64,000 nucleotides of DNA from Pieris napi (GCF_905475465.1 NC_062238.1:11315368-11379367), one strand, 5' to 3'. Positions 24,491-36,259 are shown, numbered from the stretch's first letter. Translations and numbers: made by a program. Notes: generated from the letters alone by a model not told the origin.

Positions 24491-26380
24491 TGTTTTGATG
24501 ATTTCTCAACTTATTACACAAACAACAACGCCCGACACATTTTAACACCTTTCACTGAAAAACATTCTCCAAGGCGACCGTAATCTACGGATGCATCTGT
24601 AAGCACATGAGCCACATGTTAATAGTTGTTATTGAAAACGCGATATTGAATCATAACATTTCCTGGTATTTTGATTAAGGGACAAATCGCCATTCGAAAA
24701 ACTGTCATTGATGTTACACAAACAATATTTTTTCTGTAAAATCAAAACAATAGAATCAATATTTTTATTTACCTCCCAATCAAGAATTGACATTATTTTT
24801 TAACAATAGCAATCACTTAATTATTTCACTGTAATGAAATTTTTTACGAAGTAAACAGAAATAAAAACAGATTTTGTTACGTGCAAGAAGTAGGAGTTTC
24901 TTCACTGGCACAGATTAGTAATTATTATAATATTGAATATTTACAAATTTCCCAAAAAACCATAGGAAACGAAAGATAACACATTAAAGTCTATAGAGCT
25001 AAGTTTAATAGATTAACTTTTGATTATTAATACAATGGCAGCTGACAACTGACAAGATAACAGACGTAACACCGACAGTAATAGATATCGATCGACAAAC
25101 AAATTCATTAGACATTGTTTAATTTAACACGATCAATTTGTAGTAATCATTTCATGTAAAATTATATATCCTTAAAAACATAATATGCCCCAAATCTGAA
25201 TGGCGTCGAATGTGAACACACTACCTAATACACTTTACTACTATAATTTATTTCGTTTATTTTGAACAATACAGACACGAGAACATACGGATAAAAAATT
25301 GGAAATTAAGATAATTTAAGATAAATGGAAAATTAAACCTTTAAAATGGCTTTGTTGCATTAAATGTAGTATATGAACTTTTATTATGCATTTCTACCAA
25401 AATATGATAATTGATGGTAATTATTCAACATCTTACTTACTTCCTTCCTACTAATTCAGTTCTGGGGGCTTAGTCAAGATACCTTATGTACTAAATTTGT
25501 ATGAAAATGATACATCGTGTCGACAAATTCAGTTTTCGACAATCTTCATACACTACATACTATTAAGGCATCTTGACTAAGCTCCCTGGGTCAGCCTGCC
25601 CGGGATAGAACAGAATGGCCAAAATATACAGGCCAGGCGTATGTCATAAGACAACCTGACCGTAAAACTAGTACCTAAAGAGTTTATTTTAAGGTTTTTC
25701 CAATTAATTATGAATAACTTTATAAATAACGGTCAGTGAATAAAGGCTTTATTTATTTATTTTATTTATAATATCTTTACTTGGTATATCCTACGGACGT
25801 GCTAGTACGTGGAGTAAAGGTGCCGAACCGAAAGGGCGGATCCTCAACTGTTTAACCACTGTCTAGCCGGCCAAAACAACCGACCCCAGTAGCTAACGTC
25901 AAGAAATTGAATATAGTCTTTTCAGCCGATGCAATTGTGGTAAGTATCAAGATTAATTAGAGTATGAAGTCATCTAATTAATGTGTCGCTTCAAGTATTG
26001 TCATTCGATGAAAACAGTTTTTGTTATTTTTAAGCAAATTTGTAACGAGAGATACACAAGTACGTAAGTAAATTAAAATACAAATAAGTTTCGGATACTA
26101 GCAACTCACAAAACGAAGTATTTTCTAGACATAGACAAGCGAAAAAGTAGTCATCATTATCCAAATAGTTAGGCATTCTGTGGATGTCAATATATAAAAA
26201 AAAATATTATTGATTTTTAAATTTTTAATCTGTCGGGTCTTGAAAACTTTTAGGTTATTTTCAATGTTGACGTTCATCTCGTGATTACTTTAGAAAGAAC
26301 AAGAGTTTGGAAATAGTATTCACTACTAGAAAACTTTATTTTGAAATAGACAATATAACTTCGTTTCTTAATAATGAACA
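24491..26380. promoter_or_regulatory. Divergent spacer between the PI3-kinase and NSUN5 genes
   Basis: The two start codons face away from each other across 1.9 kb. The stretch should hold both 5' UTRs and promoters, and possibly non-coding first exons. I cannot place a TATA box or initiator with confidence. A small fold-back element occupies 25463-25588. No coding sequence is seen. Confidence 0.5.
25463..25588. mobile_element. 126-bp MITE in the divergent promoter region
   Basis: GGGGGCTTAGTCAAGATACCTTA (left, 25464-25486) pairs with TAAGGCATCTTGACTAAGCTCCC (right, 25564-25586), 23-bp inverted ends with about two mismatches. No coding sequence. Superfamily unclear. Confidence 0.65.
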
Positions 26381-29300
26381 ATGTTTGAGCACTCGATAAA
26401 AGTACCAAGACATTTCAAAATATCTGCAAATATTGTAAAGAAAGTAGCCACTGAAGGTGGTAGCGTGAAAAACCTGCTATACGACAGTAAACTTCGATTT
26501 TTCGTGAGTATATTGCTGATTTCATTTATTTACATTGATTACAGTTACAAATTACTGATAAAACATCTCTAACTAAAACAAAACAAAAAAAAAACAATTA
26601 CAGAGAACTAATGTCATATATGCGCTCATAACGGAAACAATTAAACATTCTGGCGATGTAGACAAACTATTTGAAGCGACGGGTATTTTAACTAAAGAGC
26701 CACGCTTAGACCCATGGCTGGCTAAAGTTATCGCTACAGAATTAATTTTTGGCAAAAAGGAACTACCAGGTCGTAGTAAACCCGAGGAAACAATCCTCAG
26801 CTATAAAGAGCTATTTGAAAAAGTACCCCTACCACCAGTTGAAGTTAAGTCTGAAGGTAATTTTCTATTTATTTATTTCAGATATAAAAACCTGCTTCCG
26901 GCTGCAACAATGGCAGAAAGCACTGAAAAGGGACCCCTTATACCAAGACATACTCAACAAGCTGCATATGCATTAGCTATATTATTTTTATACAGTATTG
27001 CAATGTTTACCCTGCCTTTTGTCGCATTTTTCGGTGTTAGACATATTTTGTCAGAGTATTATCCTGTTGATACATTTATGAGGACTGTCTGGTCAGTTGT
27101 ATCTGCTGTTGTTGTAGTTAATAGTATTATATTTCTGTATGCATATAAGGCATATCATGAAAAAGAATATGATGAGCATGGTAATGAAATTGATCAGCAT
27201 TCTTACCCACTACCCCAAAAAGAAGCTGAAAAAAGTTCTTTAAATTTTAAACAAGATTAACATTCCAAAGTACTGTAGTATTTCCAATTTTTAATTAGTG
27301 CTTGAAGCTTAATAAATAATTTAAAATATATTTGTTTCATTATCCACCAAGTTTATAGCTAAATAATTTATAAGAGTATTTATTTAATAATTGAGATAAA
27401 TTAGAATATTAAGCTTTTGTGTTTTTATTACATGCCATTGTGTCTGTCAGGGATACTATCCTTATTTTTTATGATACATACTTATTTTCAAGTTCATTAT
27501 TCCTTTTCATGAATTTGATGTATTGAAATAATCTTGGATAACAGATCATTAAATATGCCACATTGATGACAAAAATTACATTATTCGAAAAATCCTTGAA
27601 AAACAACTATATCTTATGGCTGCTTTAGTTTGTTTTTTGTTTGAGGTATCAAAAATTTAAATAATATTTCAACATTAAACTGTGTACAAATGTTGACTTT
27701 TATATTTAATATCATTTTATTTTAACTTCTTTTATTAATATTAATTAATCAGTCTTCACATTTTAAGCTGAATGTTTGAAAATACACAGAAGGTATTATG
27801 AATTTTGTGTAAAAACCATTAAACTTATGTTTCTATTTCTAGTCCGTCGGCCTAGGTATGTGAGAATCAACACTAACCTGCTCACAACCTCCGATGCTAT
27901 TGGAGCCTTCCAAGACGAGGGTTATAAATTCATACGATGTACATCTGGGTCTTATGATGACTACTTAAAACAAATACAGGGTTTAACAGAGTATGACTTT
28001 ACTCAGGACTATCATGTTAAAACAATGTTTGTATTTCATCCAAATACTAAGTTTCATGATTATGACTTGTATTTAGAAAACAAACTTATACTTCAGGATA
28101 AGGTATAGTACTGTTGGTATATACATACATTGTATTGTATAACTACCAATTACCATTTTTTGAGTCCATTCTAAATATTTATTTTATTTCCATTTGAAGA
28201 ATTTTCAATTTTTCAATTCAAAAGTCCATTTTTCTTCGATGCCTATCAATTGTTCCTTACCTACCAAATTTTTCAAAACCATTACGTTGAATGATTTATA
28301 AGGAATTCAATATATTTATGTTTGTCAATTTATATTAAAACAATTGAACCAATGATGGTGGGATTTATACCATAGATAGAATTTAGGAGAAAAACAGGTG
28401 TTGCTTTCATAGCTTTACAAGCAGGTCTTAATAAGAACAAGAATAAAAACTGCATAAATACTCATTAATATAGAATAGAAAGCAAATTGGAGTCTAACTA
28501 AGATAGCCCTTAGCTGACCCTAAGCGGATAATATGTTCTGGTTGTATCTGCCGGACTTTCTATGAAAGCTGTCAAAATATGCTTCAAGATGGAAATGTTA
28601 GCCAACATCTTGGGTTATTTTGAAGACAGCTGTCTAAATGCTAAAATATAAACACTAATTGATTTTGTAATCATTTATTTAATAGGCGACAGCACTCCCT
28701 GTACACTTACTGGCACCACCTCAAGGAAGTGTGATTCTTGACATGTGTGCTGCTCCAGGAATGAAGACAACTCAACTTGCTGCTTATATAAGAAATCAGG
28801 TAAATTTACAAAAAGTCCAATTTACAGATAAAATGAGGTAATCATAATTTTGACATTTGACACAAATTTTCGGCTAGACTTTTATCTATAAAATTTCTAC
28901 CAGACACAATTATGGACTTGTTAAATTCACTTCATGCTGCGTTGTTTGGTAGTAGGCCTGCAATTAAAGAATACTAGCGACCCGCCCCGGCTTCGCACGG
29001 GTGCAATGCTGATACTAAATACACTACAGAAAAACTGTGCGGCCGGCCGGTACCGCCGCAAACGCTACGTCCCGCAATTTTTAAATCTGTAATATCTTCG
29101 AAAATATTCACTTAAATCATACGGTGTAAAGGGCCATATAGATCTATATTAAATGAACAATGTATTCAAGGTATTTAATTGGTTAAGGATTAATGCTGTA
29201 TTGGTTAAAATCGCTTCGAAAATTAGCCATTATTTGTCGTAAAATGTAAATGACAAAAAAAAGTTATTGTGGGTTATCCATAAGAGATAGACATATACCA

Positions 29301-32300
29301 TCACGGACTTTTCTGTAGACCTTTTCAATGTGTACAATACTTAGTACATTATTGACGTGACAACGTCTTATAATTCGATGGAGCCGGCTGCACGCACGAA
29401 AAAACATGACTCATGCGGCGTTACCTCACTCTGAGGCGTTACCTTGCTCTGAGGCGTTACCTCGCTCTGAGGCGTTACCTTGCTCTGAGGCGTTCCATTT
29501 AAAATAGAAATAATTGTATTAAATTTATGCGTACAAATAAATGTAACTTGATCAATTCAATTGTGATTTCCATTTACCTCCTTCTCTATATCCATACAAA
29601 ATACCTATCAAACAAATAAAATTTAATTTTTGGAGTTTACTCCTTAAGAAACGATTTGAGTTATAAGGCCCGGTACGGAAATTTTATGAGGAGTAAAATC
29701 AAGTGTAACACGAAAAGTTGAGGCGTTATGTTAGAAGAGACAAACATTTATATCTGTAGGATTGAACGTGTAAAAGAATGAGATGGAATACATTACACAG
29801 ACTTTTCTCTTTTGAATTCACGTTTTGACAGCCACGTTACAACATTGTCAGTGTTGACAGGTGTAAAAAATAAAAGTAGATTGTCTAGCGTGCCATAGAG
29901 TTTTGTCAATAGTAATGGTCAGTGAAATTAAAACTAAAAAGATTGTTCATTCTTATTCTTCTCTTACTATAAAGGTCACAGAAAGAAAATCATATTTGGG
30001 CATAGATGATGTAGGTACGTTTTATTACTACTACAAACATTTATATTATAAAAACATATATTCTTACCACCTTTAGTATGAAAATATGGTCGACAGCCAC
30101 AGAACATTATCGCCATCTTTGTTCTGCAGTGCATTTGACACAAGCCGAAACTATAAGCCTGGGACAGCAGCTAACACCATAGCTTATAAAGTATGGAAGT
30201 CGTTCGTGCCGTTTTGTATAGAAATCAAGATTTATTTTAAATAATAGACTCGTTTATTATTATTATTTATATTGTTTTGTAACATACTTTATGTAATACG
30301 GTTTATTGAAGTAGTATAAATAATCCGAATAATTACAGATATATGTTTGTTTCTCTTATCATTTTAGCAGATGCGTTCATTTACCCTTTTTTTCTATTCG
30401 ATATATATTATAATTATCGTTCGTAAGGAGTAAACTCCAATCGTGCGTCGTAGCTGACATACACACACTTTTTTTTTGAAAAATGCAACCATCCCATCAA
30501 TATTTTTTATGACGTTGTCACGTTCAACTATCGTCAGTAAACCGACTTTACAGACAACCGATTTTTTTGATAAAACTCGTAGGGTTCAGCCTGCGTTTGC
30601 AATGTAAGCGGAAAAAATGTAATTATTTACGACATCACATTAGAAACCTCAAAAATAACAGTACTTCTCCACTATTTAATCGATGTTATTATACATATAA
30701 ACCTTCCTCTTGAATCACTCTATCTATTTAAAAAAACCGCATCAAAATCCGTTTTGTAGTTTCAAAGATTTAGGCATACAAATGGAAATAAGGACAGAGA
30801 AAGCGACTTTGTTTTATACTATGTAGTGATAAGATATTTTCAAGAAGCAGGCATGTGCAGGTTGCACTTAGAATAATGCTGCGCCACCTGCTGATCTCTA
30901 CGGACGTATTTTTTTTGTGAGAGAATATTTGAGTTGATGGCATTCAGCTGCAGGTACTATCCGAACAGTCTTTCAGAACGTATGTGGGGTATATAGGGTA
31001 GAACATTTAATGAAACAAACGCAGTCGGGTTTTACTTTTAAGACCTTATTTTCTCTAGGCAGTTATTTTCATATTTTTGTAGGGGAAAATATACGCGGTT
31101 GAAAGAAATGAGCAAAGATACGAAACACTCTGCGACTTTGTGAATAAAACTGAGTCGAAATGTGTAACCACTATGCACAGGGATTCGTTGGACATTAAGA
31201 AGGGGGAATGTGACGACGCTGAGTACATAATATTGGACCCGAGCTGTTCTGGTTCTGGTGAGAGCTAAAATCATTTTATAATACCAATTTTGAGCGGTCA
31301 AAGCCTGCTTTTATACCTGTCAAAGTGTACCTGACTGCTAGCTATTCAACATTATTTCTTTATACTATTCTTAAATGTGTAATTATTATCAACATTTTTG
31401 AAATTTCGCTAATGTCCAAAAGCTGTTTGTGTAAGTAACAGCTTGATAAGTTTATTTCTCAGTTATGTTTATATTGGCTGCGTTTAATTTTAACTCCTTA
31501 TGTCAATCTTTTGCAAATTCTGTATATCTAAACACTAAAGATGACTAAAGACGCTAGCTTCGTTACGTTTTAAAATTTTTATATTAATTTAATTTATAGT
31601 GTATATTTATATTTTAATTCTTCCATAGTTGATGGTTCAAAATGTATATTGCCGCAAAATAAGCATTATAGAAATTTACATAATTTTTTAACCTTTTAAA
31701 ATAAGATACGCAATACTTGGTTAAAATTCAGTTTTGATTTTTAATACTTATATTTATTTCAGGAATGCAACTTTCTATCCACAACTACGTCGAAGATGTA
31801 AGACTCGCACGATTAACCTCATTACAAGAGAAATTCTTAAAGCACGCTATGAACTCATTTCCAAAAGCTAAAAAAATTGTCTACAGTACTTGTTCACTCT
31901 TCCCTCAAGAAAATGAAAGAGTAATTTCTAATGTCGTGAAATCATCCAGAGCAAAATGGAAAGTTTTAAATGTTAAAGAACTTCTTAAAGGAAATTGGAA
32001 TAATTTTGGATCAGGAATGTACGGTGAGATGGGTACCAGGTGCCTATATTCAAAACCAGATTCAGATCTTACTACTGGATTCTTTTTGGCAGTCTTAGAG
32101 AGAGATCCAAAACAGGAGAAACCTGAAGATGGAACAGATAAAGAGACTAGCAATGTGAAAAAGGAGAAAAAGAAGCGTCCAGTTGAAGAAGACTCGGTGG
32201 CGGTCGAAGCTGCTTCTGCTGAATTAAATGATGAAGAAGTGTTGAAAGATCGTAAAAAGAAGAAAAGATCTAAAGAGGAATGTAATGTACAACGTTTATC

Positions 32301-32757
32301 TAATGATAACACAATAAAAAATAAGAAGCACAAGGAAGCTGACTCTGAAACAAATGATAATGTCGAAGAAAATAAGTTTGAGAATGAAGAAAGTAAAAAG
32401 TCAAAGAAAAAAAAGAAAAAGGATCGTGAAAATGACTTAGCAGAAGAAATAAATGTTGTTCCAGATAATAATGTCGACGATTCTATTGTAGAACAAAAGA
32501 AAAAGAAAAAACGTAAAAATAAGGAAAACGAAGTAGAAGAAAGAAATAAAAGCATAGATGTGAATACAAATCGTGAAAATGACTTAGCAGAAGAAATAAG
32601 TTTCATTCCAGATAATAATGTTGAAGATTTAATAGTAGAAAAAAAGAAAAAGAAAAAACAGTTAATAGTAGAAGAAAGAAATGAAAGCATAGATGTGAAT
32701 ACAAATGGTGACAGTTGCGAACCTGTGAAAAAGAAAAAGAAGCGCAATAAAGAATGA
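26381..32757 (+). CDS. NSUN5: NSUN5-type 28S rRNA cytosine-C5 methyltransferase with lysine-rich tail, 6 exons, complete
   Basis: NSUN5 (yeast Rcm1) methylates a conserved cytosine in helix 70 of the large-subunit rRNA, using SAM, in the nucleolus. Exons: 26381-26503, 26604-26856, 27843-28102, 28686-28799, 31083-31257, 31763-32757; phases join to 639 residues. Seen: N-terminal helical region with the family signature GSVKNLLYDS; PRYVRINTN; ALPVHLLAPP; SAM-binding LDMCAAPGMKT (233-237); LDPSCSGSG (Cys305, release cysteine); KKIVYSTCS (Cys352, nucleophile); GFFLAVLERD closing the core near residue 423. Human NSUN5 is about 430 residues, so this protein carries an extra tail of about 215 residues made of K/E-rich blocks (KKKKKRKNK), probably nucleolar targeting or RNA binding, with an internal 45-49-residue duplication. 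Intron 2 contains the VMA21-like gene; intron 4 contains a nested Helitron. Confidence 0.95.
26866..26909 (+). promoter_or_regulatory. Candidate 3' splice site and short leader of the nested VMA21 gene
   Basis: Directly after the NSUN5 exon 2 donor (GT at 26857) comes TTTCTATTTATTTATTTCAG, a good acceptor ending at 26881. Twenty-eight bases later is the VMA21 ATG. A 25-base intron is too short to use that donor, so the acceptor would serve a donor further upstream, such as NSUN5 exon 1 (GT at 26504) or a 5' UTR exon. Inferred, not proven. Confidence 0.45.
26910..27260 (+). CDS. VMA21: VMA21-like V-ATPase assembly integral membrane protein, intronless, nested in NSUN5 intron 2
   Basis: VMA21 is an ER membrane chaperone that assembles the V0 sector of the vacuolar H+-ATPase. 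The intact frame encodes 116 residues with two hydrophobic segments: about 20-42 (ALAILFLYSIAMFTLPFVAF) and about 62-83 (VWSVVSAVVVVNSIIFLYAY), joined by a short loop (RHILSEYYPVD). The first segment's FTLP and the cytosolic, charged C-terminus ending in KQD are typical of the family; the tail could act in ER retrieval. Human VMA21 is about 101 residues. Neighbours: the ATG is 53 nt after the NSUN5 exon 2 donor and the stop is 582 nt before NSUN5 exon 3, all on the same strand. It is intact, so a decayed retrocopy is unlikely. Confidence 0.85.
   Translation: MAESTEKGPLIPRHTQQAAYALAILFLYSIAMFTLPFVAFFGVRHILSEYYPVDTFMRTVWSVVSAVVVVNSIIFLYAYKAYHEKEYDEHGNEIDQHSYPLPQKEAEKSSLNFKQD
27311..27316 (+). 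terminator. Candidate poly(A) signal AATAAA of the VMA21 gene
   Basis: AATAAA lies 50 nt after the VMA21 stop and inside NSUN5 intron 2. Use of this site would end the VMA21 message before NSUN5 exon 3, so the host must ignore it or splice past it. Confidence 0.5.
29352..30527. mobile_element. Inverted-repeat DNA element nested in the Helitron
   Basis: TTGACGTGACAACGTC (29352-29367) faces GACGTTGTCACGTTCAA (30511-30527), inverted ends differing by one base insertion. A second inner inverted pair, TTGGAGTTTACTCCTTA (about 29630) and TAAGGAGTAAACTCCAA (about 30425), suggests composite structure. It carries a 17-bp tandem array near its left end. No transposase frame is seen, and I cannot assign a superfamily. 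Confidence 0.6.
29417..29494. repeat. 17-bp tandem repeat (GCTCTGAGGCGTTACCT), about 4.5 copies
   Basis: GGCGTTACCTCACTCTGA is followed by repeats alternating ACCTTG and ACCTCG between GCTCTGAGGCGTT units. It is part of the nested DNA element and notably GC-rich against its surroundings. Confidence 0.85.
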
Positions 32758-32780
32758 AGTCTCTTTTGTATGTTTTTTAA

Positions 32781-32786
32781 AATAAA
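32781..32786 (+). terminator. Candidate poly(A) signal AATAAA of NSUN5
   Basis: AATAAA lies 24 nt after the NSUN5 stop, followed within 40 nt by a GT/T-rich stretch (TTGGTGTTATTTGTT). This implies a very short 3' UTR. Confidence 0.65.
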
Positions 32787-33104
32787 ATCGAATTTTAATT
32801 ATATTTGGTGTTATTTGTTACTTAGAGCTTAGGTTTTTCAAGGTGGTAAATTCTCCGGATGATTAGGATTTTCCCGTGCGATTCTCTCTGTTAAATTTAG
32901 GGGAGGGCAACTGGGGCTCTAAATCCGCCTTTGTAAAGGCTTTTTATTATGATTAAATTCTAGAAAAATATAACCAATAGAAAGATTACGTTTCATAGGT
33001 AATCGGATTTGAAAAGTAAGTCTTAAAAGAGCGATCAAACGAACTCGTTTTTTAATGAGAGATAAGTTCTATAGAAAAGATACCTAGAGATCGACAATGC
33101 CTAA

Positions 33105-33421
33105 ACAATGGTCCGGTAGGGACTCCTAAACTACTTAACCGATTTCAATCTAATTTGCACACCGTGTTACATCTTAATTTATACCCGCAATATTATTTTA
33201 TTGAAAATTATTTGTTTATTATTTGATACAATTCTAACAGATGGCGCTGTGTTGAAAGTAGCAATATTTCACATAAGCTACAATTTAATGGCATAACAAT
33301 CAAAATAGCATGGTGGCCCCCATGATTGATGTTGTCCTACCGTTTCCCTTGAATAGTTTACTACTATGTACCTAATATAACAAAAACCTTAGCCTCAGCA
33401 ACGCTGGGCTGGGTCTGCTAG
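33105..33421 (+). mobile_element. Helitron-like element, small family (copy 4, 5'-truncated)
   Basis: It lacks the TCTTAAT..GTTTGTCC start but keeps CTCCTAAACTAC, AGATGGCGCTGTGTTGAAAG and the CTAG|T end at 33418-33421. The next copy starts immediately after it. Confidence 0.65.
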
Positions 33422-33424
33422 TCT

Positions 33425-33789
33425 TCTTAATACATATATATATAAATTACGTGTCACGTTGTTTGTCCGCTATGGACTCCTAAACTACCGAACCGATATC
33501 AATCAAATTTGCACACCGTGTGTAGTTTGATCCAACTTACAAGATAGGATAGCTTACATCTCGATATTATTTTATTTCAAAATATTTGTTTATTATTTGA
33601 TAGTTCACAATTCTAACAGATGGCGCTGTGTTGAAAGTTCCAACGTTTCACAAAAGCTACAAATTTAATGGCATAACCACCAAAAAAGCATGGTGGCTTG
33701 GTGTTCTCCTGCCGTTTCTCTTGAATAGTTTACTACTATGTAATATAACAAGAATCTTAGCCACAGCAACGCTTGGCCGAGTCTACTAG
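33425..33789 (+). mobile_element. Helitron-like element, small family (copy 5)
   Basis: It starts TCTTAATACATATATATATA, keeps all the internal blocks of the family, and ends GAGTCTACTAG|T. It is full length at 365 bp and lies head-to-tail behind copy 4, separated by about 3 bases. Confidence 0.75.
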
Positions 33790-34212
33790 TATTATATAAA
33801 ATCAAGTCCTCCACCGCGTTTATGTGTCTTTGCGATAAACTCAAAATTACTGTAATATTGATGAGTGATAAGGGCAATTATAATTAATACAATTATTGAT
33901 CACATCTAAAACAGTGATTAGGAATTGATTGGTAAAGGAGTACATAGTGATTGTCACTTATAGTGAAAGCGGGTCCGCACCATATTTTTGTGGGCAATTA
34001 AATAGGCCAGTCAACAAAAAATAATTTGTAATACAGTGTTACGAACTCAAGGGACCGAGCATTTCTTTTCGTTATAGGGAGCGAAGAGAGATAGAACAGG
34101 AGAACAATAGGAAAATTATTCTAAACACATATACCTAATACATAACGCTTTTCTTTTAGACATCTTGACAGTTTCAAAGTTTGTTTACGACTGATAATAC
34201 ACGATAGGTGAC

Positions 34213-35311
34213 CAGAGACTGATTAAGAGTTCTGACCACCCTAGGCTATTTTATTAGGATGCGCCCCCGCCAGGTGACAGGTGTATTATGGCCGGTCTAA
34301 AAAGTAGTACTTATATTATTTGACTTTGTTTACTAGTGTGAAAATTTTAGCATGGTTCATACTATCTATAAAAATTTACAGATCTGCAAGCGAAACAAAC
34401 GCTGTCCTATCATTTGCACGACTTGTAAACATTTTTAACTGACCGAACATAAAGGCCTCACAAATTATACGACCAAAATCATGACAGGCTTCCAAGTTGG
34501 AAACCAAATCAATGTCGTATTTGGCCACTCCTATTGTCTTAGTTTCTATGGACAACTTAGTTGTTGTGGCTATTAACCATAGACGTGGTCATCTAGTGTG
34601 TGATGTTGCTTCGACTAAATAATAATATTAATAGTTTATTAAATATTGGCAAAAAACGAAATGCCATTTTTTTTTAATCTTTAATTGTTTATAACTTGCA
34701 ATTTTTCATGTGCTAATACACGCTTTTGGCACATTTTTCTAGACGTCATTCCGGATCCAATGAGCTATCGCACATAATTTTAAGAGCAGTATCTCTATTT
34801 TGTACCATTTTCAACTTGTCGATTAGACTAATAGTTACCATAAGAAACCAAACGTTGTGTTTACTGTATTATGATTTTTGTATGTGGTCGCTTCGCATCT
34901 CTTGATTGCCTCTGATTCAAAATTTTTAAACTCTTTTTCGTCACGCAACGTATTAAGATAAACAATGTCTCATAAAGAGTAACAACGTCAGATAAATCAT
35001 CAGAACTTGCTTGTAGCTGTGTACTAACGATTTGAAACTTTACGAGCACACAGTTCCAAAGGCACAACATATTTTGATCTCTTTACTTTGATTTTTTTTC
35101 GAGTTTTTGACAAATTTTTAGTTTCATCGATACTAAAATTTGCCATCTGCTTGTAGATCCAGTTAACAGTTTATTTAGTGTTTTCTCTCGGTCTAGTTGA
35201 AATATGCAGGAGGTGATGCTAGCGAAGACACGATTTCAGTGCGCCCGCGCCCCCCTAGATCGTCGCGCCCTAGGCTGCAGCCTAATTAGCCTAAGGGTTA
35301 ATCAGGCCCTG
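34213..35311 (-). mobile_element. hAT element, degenerate, with perfect 8-bp target duplication
   Basis: TAGGTGAC flanks both ends (34205-34212 and 35312-35319). The left end CAGAGACTGATTAAG pairs with the right end, reverse complement CAGGGCCTGATTAACC. The 8-bp duplication and CAGRG ends define hAT. On the minus strand a remnant near 34861-35070 reads VKFQIVSTQLQASSDDLSDV then TLYETLFILI, resembling the ZMYM1-like hAT transposase of insects, broken by stops. It is 1.1 kb, internally deleted and inactive. Confidence 0.8.
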
Positions 35312-36031
35312 TAGGTGACGGTGGTGCGTTTAGTAACTGAGACCAAAATCCTACAGGCAATGTAATCACAATGGCAATGTAAGAATAATGGCACACGTGT
35401 TAATGCAATTAGCAATAACAAGGGCGAGACGGCTGTTTATGAAATTTAGGCACCTCAAAAGTTTAGTTTTGTAAGCTGATTATAAAAATAATTACACTTA
35501 AGTATGTTGTTGATGTCTAAATATGAAAGTATTTCTTCATAATACAAAATGGCTATAATGCGTTATAGAGAGTGAATTAAAACCAAACAAATGTAACGTT
35601 ATAGAGAGATTACACTGTATATTATGTTTAGGAAATAATATTTTATATTATGGAATGAGGTATGCTTTGCGTGCTTCGCTTAGGTAATAGTAAAATAATT
35701 GCACTTGTTACAGAAAATACATGTTAGATGCATAATCAATCATATGGGCAATATGAACCGTATAAGCTTTTAAAAACGACTTTATTAACGCATTATAAAA
35801 CAAATATAAATTAAACTGATTTGCTTCAATAAATTTAAGGGGCCGAAAATTCGGTCTTTATCCCTTTTTGCGTTATCCGCTACCCGATGGGTCAGTTTCT
35901 GCGTCAGTTTGGCATTTTTTATTTGATTAGATCTCTCTTCTATAATTTACTGTGCAAATAGGATATGTAGTAGGTAATTAAGAACAAGATCCAAGTATAT
36001 TAATAAGGTAATTATAATATTAATAAGGTAA

Positions 36032-36107
36032 GTACCCATAACACAAGCTTCACCAGCTTAGCATGGGACTAGGTCAATTGGTGTGAATTGTCTTAAAAAA
36101 AAAAAAG
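36032..36107 (+). mobile_element. SINE family B 3' fragment
   Basis: AGTACCCATAACACAAGCTT, CACCAGCTTAGCATGGGACT and GTGTGAATTGTCTT followed by an A run match the tail half of the family B SINE (reverse complement of 47962-48040). It is 5'-truncated. Confidence 0.65.
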
Positions 36108-36259
36108 GTAGCAAATACTTTTGGTTGGATAATTGGTAATATGCAAAATCTTTAAAGTATAATTCCTTCAACCTAACCTAATTCAAACGCCTTGCTTTAT
36201 ACTTCACCCACGCTTGTGGAGTCTAGATAGGTTGATGGCTAGGTTGATGGCAACGTAGA

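Larger units (their letters stand above)
28974..30829 (-). mobile_element. Helitron (larger lepidopteran type), non-autonomous, in NSUN5 intron 4
   Basis: On the minus strand it begins A|TCACTACATAGTATAAAAC and ends GGGGCGGGTCGCTAG|T, with the GC-rich 3' hairpin region CGAAGCCGGGGCGGGTCG. A-T flanks, TC start and CTAG end match Helitron rules. It is 1856 bp, but about 1.18 kb of that is a second element (29352-30527) inserted within it. I see no Rep/helicase coding sequence. It accounts for most of NSUN5 intron 4 (2.3 kb). Confidence 0.85.

Noticed and set aside
26749..26976. 75-codon plus-strand frame linking NSUN5 exon 2 and VMA21 in a third frame
   Set aside because: It overlaps two better-supported frames (NSUN5 exon 2 and VMA21) and has no family resemblance.
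31905..32747. A 280-codon minus-strand open frame rich in Phe and Ser
   Set aside because: It is the mirror of the A-rich NSUN5 tail (Lys codons AAA/AAG read back as Phe/Leu). The plus-strand frame carries the catalytic motifs and joins the upstream exons.
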